Part shown: positions 58,520 to 64,000 of the stretch, piece after piece
Layout of the letters: every line of letters begins with the position of its first letter
How positions within the stretch are numbered: position 1 is the stretch's first letter
Made by a program: the position numbers and the translations under genes
Notes under the pieces: model-generated
Told to the model about the DNA's origin: nothing
Database searches by the model: none
What the model saw: the letters and a program-made list of their open reading frames with translations, nothing else
NCBI GenBank assembly: GCA_002007465.1
Contig: LNAC01000277.1
Location: forward strand, 1,762,989-1,826,988
Length of the DNA stretch: 64,000 nt
Source: Ailurus styani
Lineage: Eukaryota > Chordata > Mammalia > Carnivora > Ailuridae
Direction of reading: 5' to 3'

Positions 58520-58835
58520 GTGCATTATCATCTGAGCAGCGGCCGCTCAGGAGGCTCCGCCTGCACCAGGAGCTGCCATGGCCTGCACCCTGCCCTCCCT
58601 GCATCCACGGGGGCTTGTGCTCAAGCCGGGGCCCTTCCCAAGTCCTCAGCTCCTCCCTGCAGCCCCCACTTCTGTAAGGCTGGCAAAATCTGAGCCTGTT
58701 TTCTCGAGTCGCCAAAGCACAGACCTACTTCTACAGAGTCACTGCTTGCACCTGCCCTCGTCACAAGCTGAAGCTACCAGTCCGACAAAAACTCCATCAA
58801 CCACCGCACAGTTTTAAAAGCCTGTCTGGCCCGAG
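58520..58835 (+). other. GC-rich segment with splice-like borders (candidate exon)
   Basis: A pyrimidine-rich tract ending in CAG (58507-58519, tttatttctgcag) precedes a GC-rich block that stands out from its AT-rich surroundings. GT-containing donor-like sequences follow at 58674 (tct/gtaagg) and 58836 (gag/gtaagc). Three overlapping short frames run through it, but none shows a known domain. It could be a non-coding RNA exon, a UTR exon or only a small GC-rich island. No partner exon could be identified. Confidence 0.25.
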
Positions 58836-59611
58836 GTAAGCCTGCAGAAACTGTGATGATCAAAACACCTGCTTACACACCAAAGTCCAAAATCCAGAGC
58901 CATACAATCCTTCCTCCTCTAACAACTTTTCTTTCCCAAATCCCACTCTTTCCTTTGTATGCTTCAGTGTTTCTGGTTCATGTACCAAGTAGTGGGGCAT
59001 CTGGCAGGACCTAAAATAAAAGCACACTATCTCAGCTTGAGATATGAATAAGGTTGCAAATAAAACAGGAAGACATAGAGCATACTATGACAAGTGCAAG
59101 GTTAGAGAAGGTAGCTTAGTTTGGTGGTCAAAGGTGCAATTAATGGAAGCTGGGTTCAAGGGCAATGCTGAACTTCAGAGGTGCAGAGGGGAAGGAAGGC
59201 TTGCAGCATACCCCTGTCTCAGGAGGAAGAAGGGCAGAACTAAGCCATGCATATCCCATTTAACCTTCCAGAAATGTATGGTCCTCAAAGTCGATACGTA
59301 TCCGCCAGATGGGTCTTCTGCCTTCCATGGGAGAGACTGAGGAAAGGGGCTAGGAGATACAGTAATTGATCTCCTTCAAGTAAAAAGGAACAGCAGCTTT
59401 GGTCTTCCCTTACAGTAAATAACAAAACATTTTCAAAAGACAGTTTCTATGACTTACGCAGGCTATTTTTGTATTGTGGAGGGTCTGTGTGTGCAAACTA
59501 CCTGAGATCTATCTAATTATGCATTCAAAAGCTGCATACAGATTTTCAAGGCAAAGCATTTTAAGAAATGTAAAGTTTTTGAGTCAAAAATTATAGCACA
59601 GTTTGGTCTAT
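58836..59611. other. Unassigned sequence
   Basis: A 98-codon plus frame (59044-59340) is not recognised. No clear repeat. Confidence 0.4.
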
Positions 59612-59765
59612 AAAACTGTACAGGGGCACCTGGCTAGCTCAGACGGTAAAGCACACAACTCTTGATCTCAGGGTTGTGAGTTCGAGCCCCACATTGGGGG
59701 TAAACCCCACTTTAATAAATAAATCTTTAAAAAAACCACTTTAATAAATAAATCTTAAAAAACTG
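59612..59765 (+). mobile_element. tRNA-Lys-like SINE with duplicated tail
   Basis: The 59623-59700 head is close to tRNA-Lys(CTT). It has an A-box-like 'tagctcagacgg', 'actcttgatctcagggttgt' covering an anticodon loop with CTT intact, and a B-box-like 'gagttcgagcc' leading to an acceptor side 'ccccacattggggg'. The tail unit 'ccactttaataaataaatct' plus A-run occurs twice (59707-59735 and 59736-59762). The flanks share aaaactg. It lacks the long CT-rich body of the other CAN SINEs. Confidence 0.9.
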
Positions 59766-61214
59766 CCTAGAGACCTGCAGATTAAAAAAAAGAAAAAGCT
59801 CTCAATAGGTTCAATTTCAATGAGTGGGAGAAGTAGGTCAAATGGAAATATTTCTATTTTCTTAATTGGAAAAGGAGTAATAATTAAAGGATTGTTTCTA
59901 CTCTCTGCCTTTCTCTTTTATAGATTTGTTTTCTAGCTATAGCAAAGGTGCATGAAACCTAAGCCTGTTTTCTGTCTTAAAAAAGAGGAACTTCAGTGAG
60001 TACTTATGCTAAGTAACTTGTTCTTCTTTTATCAAGTTTCAAAATAAGAAATTAAGTGTTGCAAATTCACCGACTGTAACCAGTTTGCCTTAAATACACA
60101 CTACATTGAAAAGGAATGATTTCATGAGAGTTCTGCTTTGTGGCACTCCAAATTTGTAGAACTATGATAAAAGTTCCTTAGTGTGAGTAATAAGAAAACT
60201 AACAGGTTTTAAATGCAACGTTTAGGCAGATTTTTTTAATATCAAAGAAAATACTTTGGAAATTTATGGGATTGTAAAATTTTTGACAATTAACTGAATG
60301 AAAACAACCTATAACTATTTTTTGCACATATGTGTGTGTGTGTTTGTGTGTATGTGTGTCTTACTCTGCAGTGACATTTCAAAATGTCAGCGATTTTCCG
60401 CAAACTGATGGGTGTAAAGACAGCCACATAGGGCATCAATAAGCAAAGTACTAGCTCACAGTTGTAGTGTGAGTCTAAAATTGGAAACTTTTAAATTTGC
60501 TTTAAGGAATTGAAATAAGCATTTAGGTCACTTAAATGTAATGCCTTAGGGTTAATAACGTTTTAACCGTTTTGACTTCTCATCTAGAAGAGACATTTGC
60601 CATTCTTGGTGGTGGGGCTGATCTGTGAATTATGAAAGCGGTTTATAGAGCTCTGTGCACAGAATGTGGGTTTGTGGTGTGCATGTGCTGTTTGGCACTG
60701 AGGGCACAGGGTGAAGAGTGGAGGGAGTACTGTAAGTTTCCAGACTCTGAGTTAGCACCATGATTCATACACTGAGTTCAGTCATGAGTCATGAGGAATC
60801 CATCTACTATGAATTACAAACCTGGCAGTCTGCAGGTAAGGCCAAGGTTAAGTTCATATTCAGGCTTTGAACAACATTTATAAAGGCAAAGCCTGCAAGT
60901 TTATTTCCTTTAGGGCGTGTCTTTGATTTCCCATCACCAGCACTATTTGGTAGAACTGACACTGAATGTTCACTTTCATAGAACCCGTTTGAGATGAGCT
61001 GCAGGTCACATGGAATGATTTTGCAAAGAAAGCAATCACATGACTGATAAGTTAGTGTAGAGAGGTTGAGCAGTTTCGATACAGGAAAAGCTTATCTAGA
61101 GCAGCTGCATAACTTTCTTTGCTTAAATTCATCATCCATTTCTCTACACGAGTACAACAAAGGGAGACCTGGTTCTTACAAATAGTTGAGTTTTATTCGA
61201 AACTTTGATAAAAA
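59766..61214. other. Unique sequence, possible regulatory motifs
   Basis: No gene. An interrupted (TG)n tract lies at 60331-60359. An AP-1-type site tgagtca lies at 60785-60791 inside 'cagtcatgagtcatgagg'. The block is free of young insertions. Confidence 0.4.
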
Positions 61215-62325
61215 ATTTTGAGCATCTGCTGGGTGCGATCACTGAGTAAGATAAAATCCTTATATTCAAGAAGCTGAGTGAGAAAACCATTACAACTGCA
61301 ATAATAAAGATATGCAAACAGACTGAGCAGGGTGATTTGGTCTAGCCTGGGAACTGAATGAAGGCTTCCTAGAGGAAATGTTACTTGAGTTGTGCCTGAA
61401 TAAGGAGAAATCAGCCAGGAAATGGGGGTAGTGGTGTGGTGGGTGGGAAGACAATGTTTCCAGTAGAGGGAGCAGAATGACTAGAACCTCAGAGGTATGA
61501 AATAAGAGACGGGAATCACAGAGGTATGTCTAAACCTGTCAGTTGTAAGCAGCTGAGAGCAGGACAGGGCAGAGCATGAGAACAGAGGGGTGGGAGTCAT
61601 GCTTCAATAGTTATGTGGAATAGGCCATGGAGAACACTGCAAGACATACAAGGTTTGGCCTTGATCTTTAGGTAATGTGGGAGCCACTGGAGGATGTGGA
61701 GAAGATGTTTTTAGAAAGTCGTGGCCAAGTGGAGGAAGGATTTGAGGTAGACAAAACAAAATAAGGAAACCATTGAGAAGGCTTTTGTAGTAGGAGAGAG
61801 ATGATGAAAGACTGAATAAGCAGTCTTCAACCATAGGGATGTAGAGAAGGGAGATAGATTTGAAACCTCTCAGGAGCTAAAATTAATAGAATGTGATTGT
61901 GCATTACACAGGAGGGTGAAGGAAGAGCAGCTGAGGTGGTGGAGCTTGGTAACTGGTTGACTATCTATACAAGGAGCAGACTCAGAGGAACCTAAGTTTA
62001 ATTTTGGATATTTTTGTTAGAGCTCCCTACTGGAGATGTCCACAAGGAAGCTGGCTATATGCCGAAGGGCACAGTCAAGGGCAGAGTTGCCATTATAGAT
62101 TAGGAAGTCACCAATGGAGAGACAGGAACTAAAACCAGGAAGTCAATGGCATGACTCAGGGAGAATGCAGAGGTCAATGGTCAGAAGCAGCAAATGAACG
62201 AGAGGCCCTGAAAAGACAAAAAAAAAAAAAAAAAAAAAAAAAACCATTCGAAAAAAAANTGTGGGTTGCAGATGGTAGCAGGGGGGTGAGCTTGAGAAAG
62301 AACCAAAGGGATTAGAGAGAATCCG
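61215..62325 (-). mobile_element. Long antisense L2 with an A26 run
   Basis: 'gagcatctgctgggtgcgat', 'aatgaaggcttcctagagga', 'ggtaatgtgggagccactgg', 'aaggatttgaggtagacaaa' and 'aggaagctggctatatgccg' follow the antisense L2 order for about 1.1 kb. A homopolymer of about 26 A (62218-62243) and one N (62259) interrupt it. Confidence 0.8.
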
Positions 62326-62484
62326 ATAAAGGGTTTGATCAGGAACCAGACTATAAACTCCCATTACAAGTTTAATTTTGAGACAGACTTCTCTGATTAA
62401 ATGCCCTTAAAATAGTTGAGCAAGCTTTAACCTACAAAGTTTGATTTTGGGAGAAACATTTTGATCTGTTGGCCAAGTCACCTG

Positions 62485-62756
62485 TACCATCTAGCACTGT
62501 ATTCTCTAGTATGGTAACTATTACCACATACAGCTTACACATATTTAATTCAAAAGAAATAAAAGTAAAAATTCAGTTCCTCCTTAGCACTAGGACATCT
62601 ACTACTAGTACTGGTAGCGGCAGCATATTTCCAGTGCTCAATGGCCACATGTGGCTAGTAGCTACCATACTGGACATCATAGATATAATATTGCCACCAT
62701 GGCAGATGAATTCTATTGGACACAGTTCAATTCTGTTGGACACTACTAATCTAGAA
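62485..62756. mobile_element. Ancient DNA-transposon MITE with 20-bp internal repeat
   Basis: 'agtgctcaatggccacatgt', 'ggctagtagctaccatactg' and 'gacatcatagatataatat' match a common hAT-type MITE whose name I am unsure of. Its right end holds two adjacent copies of 'aattct(a/g)ttggacac' (62709-62728 and 62729-62748). Confidence 0.65.
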
Positions 62757-62827
62757 AATAACTAATTTGTGTTATTGCCCAAGGAAGGAGCCATGCTCTA
62801 GGCAAAATGCTGTTTATCAGTAGGAAG

Positions 62828-63046
62828 ATTATAGATGAGGTAGGGGCGCCTGGGTGGCTCAGTCAGTAAGCGTCTGCCTTCAGCCCAGGTCATGATCCCA
62901 GGGTCCTGGGGTTGAGCCCCCCATTGGCCCCCCTGGCCAGCGGGGAGTTTGCTTCTCCCTCTCCCACTCCCCCTGCTTGTGTTCCCTCTCTCGCTGTCTC
63001 TCTGTCAAATAAATAAATTTAAAAATCTTAAAAAAAATTATAGATG
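62828..63046 (+). mobile_element. CAN SINE, 10-bp TSD
   Basis: The body begins at 62843 (gggcgcctgggtggctcagt) and ends at 63036. The TSD attatagatg is present at 62828-62837 and 63037-63046, with five bases (aggta) between the left copy and the head. Confidence 0.94.
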
Positions 63047-63928
63047 TCACAGTAACTACGAAGTCCTATGTTTGAAATATAATACATCATAGTATTAGAG
63101 TTAGAATACTTTGAAGATTGATACTGTATGGTGCTAACTACAGCAAAGCAGCATTTAGCAGTAGGGAATAAGCGAAGCGAATTCTTTTCCCTTACGTGTT
63201 CAGATTCAATAAAATTTGGAGATGCTGCCACCATCTGGATGATTAGGAAAATAGAACTGAATCTAAACATTGGAAGTTTGTATTTATTTCCCCCAAACCT
63301 ACCAAGTGACAGAAAACAGTAGATGCTTTTTGCGTAAAAGGGATATTTTGCTTTTAGAAAACAAGCTTTTACCATCTCTAAACTGATGATCTAAACTGTT
63401 TAAATTGCTCAGTGTTATAAAGTGAGAGATCAGAGGGTCCCAAAGTCCTGTTTTACTGGAGAAAAAAGTAGGTGAAAGTAAAAATGTCCCCCCAAATTTG
63501 TGTTTTGTTATAAATTATTCTTCATATGAGAGAGTAGTAATGTTAGCCTCTACTGAGAAGAAAACATTAGTAATAACAATAAACCATTAAAATGAAATTA
63601 ATGTCTATCACAGTAATGATTTAGAGGATGAAGGTAGGAATTCACTAAATGGCCCATTTAATATGGTGTTGATATTGCTTTTAATAATCATACCATTGTT
63701 ACCCAGGAGATGCGGGCCAAGTGGAGGATGCTGGCCAGACTGGCTGATCCCAGCTTGAAGCCACAAGCTGCAGTGCCCACAGATGTGGCTGCCTGCTTAA
63801 CAGGAAAGTATAAATGACTAACTGTGTTTTTTGTGAGTGTGTGTGTGTGTGACCCCAAATAGTCCCTCCCGTTGCTCAAGAAACACAGACAAGAGGGAGA
63901 GTGCTGAAAAACACTATTCTAAAGACAT
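63047..63928. other. Unassigned sequence
   Basis: A 115-codon minus frame (63028-63375) begins next to the SINE tail and shows no domain. A (GT)n tract lies at 63835-63851. Confidence 0.4.
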
Positions 63929-63942
63929 CCAGCAGGTGGCAG
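63929..63942 (+). promoter_or_regulatory. Candidate CTCF binding motif
   Basis: ccagcaggtggcag matches the degenerate CTCF core CCASYAGRKGGCRS at all 14 positions, and 'c attgcgg' follows. It lies in sequence not assigned to a repeat. A match to the motif does not prove occupancy. Confidence 0.6.
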
Positions 63943-64000
63943 CATTGCGGCAGTTGATGAGCATGTTCTCTCTGACCTACCCAAGTCAAACAGACTAATT

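Noticed and set aside
59623..59700. Functional tRNA-Lys gene
   Set aside because: The acceptor stem does not pair properly, extra bases precede the D arm, and an A-rich retroposon tail follows with a flanking duplication. It is a SINE.
3690..63036. The about 20 regularly built SINE copies as a CRISPR-like or programmed repeat array
   Set aside because: They are dispersed, in both orientations, and most have their own distinct TSD, so they are independent retrotransposition events.

Overview
The window is mammalian nuclear DNA from a carnivoran, most likely a mustelid. The main evidence is the many tRNA-Lys-derived CAN SINEs (head like ggcgcctgggtggctcag, tail (AAATAA)nAATCTT). One subfamily has the 'cagtgggttaaagcctctgc' head and 'ctctgcctacttgtgatctc' body that I associate with Mustelidae. 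Very short 3' ends of one young L1 subfamily also recur. The dog-type SINEC_Cf was not noticed. I found no convincing protein-coding gene, rRNA gene, tRNA gene or CRISPR array. The long open frames sit in LINE, SINE, LTR or L2 sequence, or are of a length expected by chance. The window is best described as an AT-rich, repeat-dense intergenic or deep intronic region.

Layout. 1-4.9 kb: mostly old unique sequence with one 3'-UTR-only L1 and one young SINE. 4.9-8.0 kb: a composite LINE block, in which an antisense L1 (5' UTR joined to the C-terminal part of ORF2) is split by a sense L1 with a target-site duplication (TSD). 8-12.3 kb: unique sequence, two MIRs, a SINE and a long antisense L2. 12.3-13.8 kb: a pyrimidine microsatellite, a 5'-inverted (twin-primed) L1 and an older L1 with a young L1 3' end embedded in it. 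14-24 kb: several L1 3' ends, SINEs, MER20-like and MER5A-like MITEs, an assembly gap and a 24-nt U6 snRNA fragment flanked by a perfect 18-bp TSD. 24-36 kb: old unique DNA, MaLR-type LTRs (one split by a SINE, one possibly nested in another), L2 and MIR. 36-51 kb: more SINEs, compound microsatellites, a degraded ERVL-type integrase on the minus strand and MaLR-like LTRs. 51-64 kb: SINEs, MIR and L2 remnants, a GC-rich segment with plausible splice signals, a tRNA-Lys-like SINE, and a motif matching the CTCF consensus near the right edge.

The window has no genes that work together. What it records is a relative order of transposition events, because TSDs and nesting show which element came first: L2, MIR and MaLR first, older L1 next, then CAN SINEs and short young L1 tails. 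Family names come from remembered consensus sequences, not a database search. Element edges without a TSD are good to roughly 10-30 bases.
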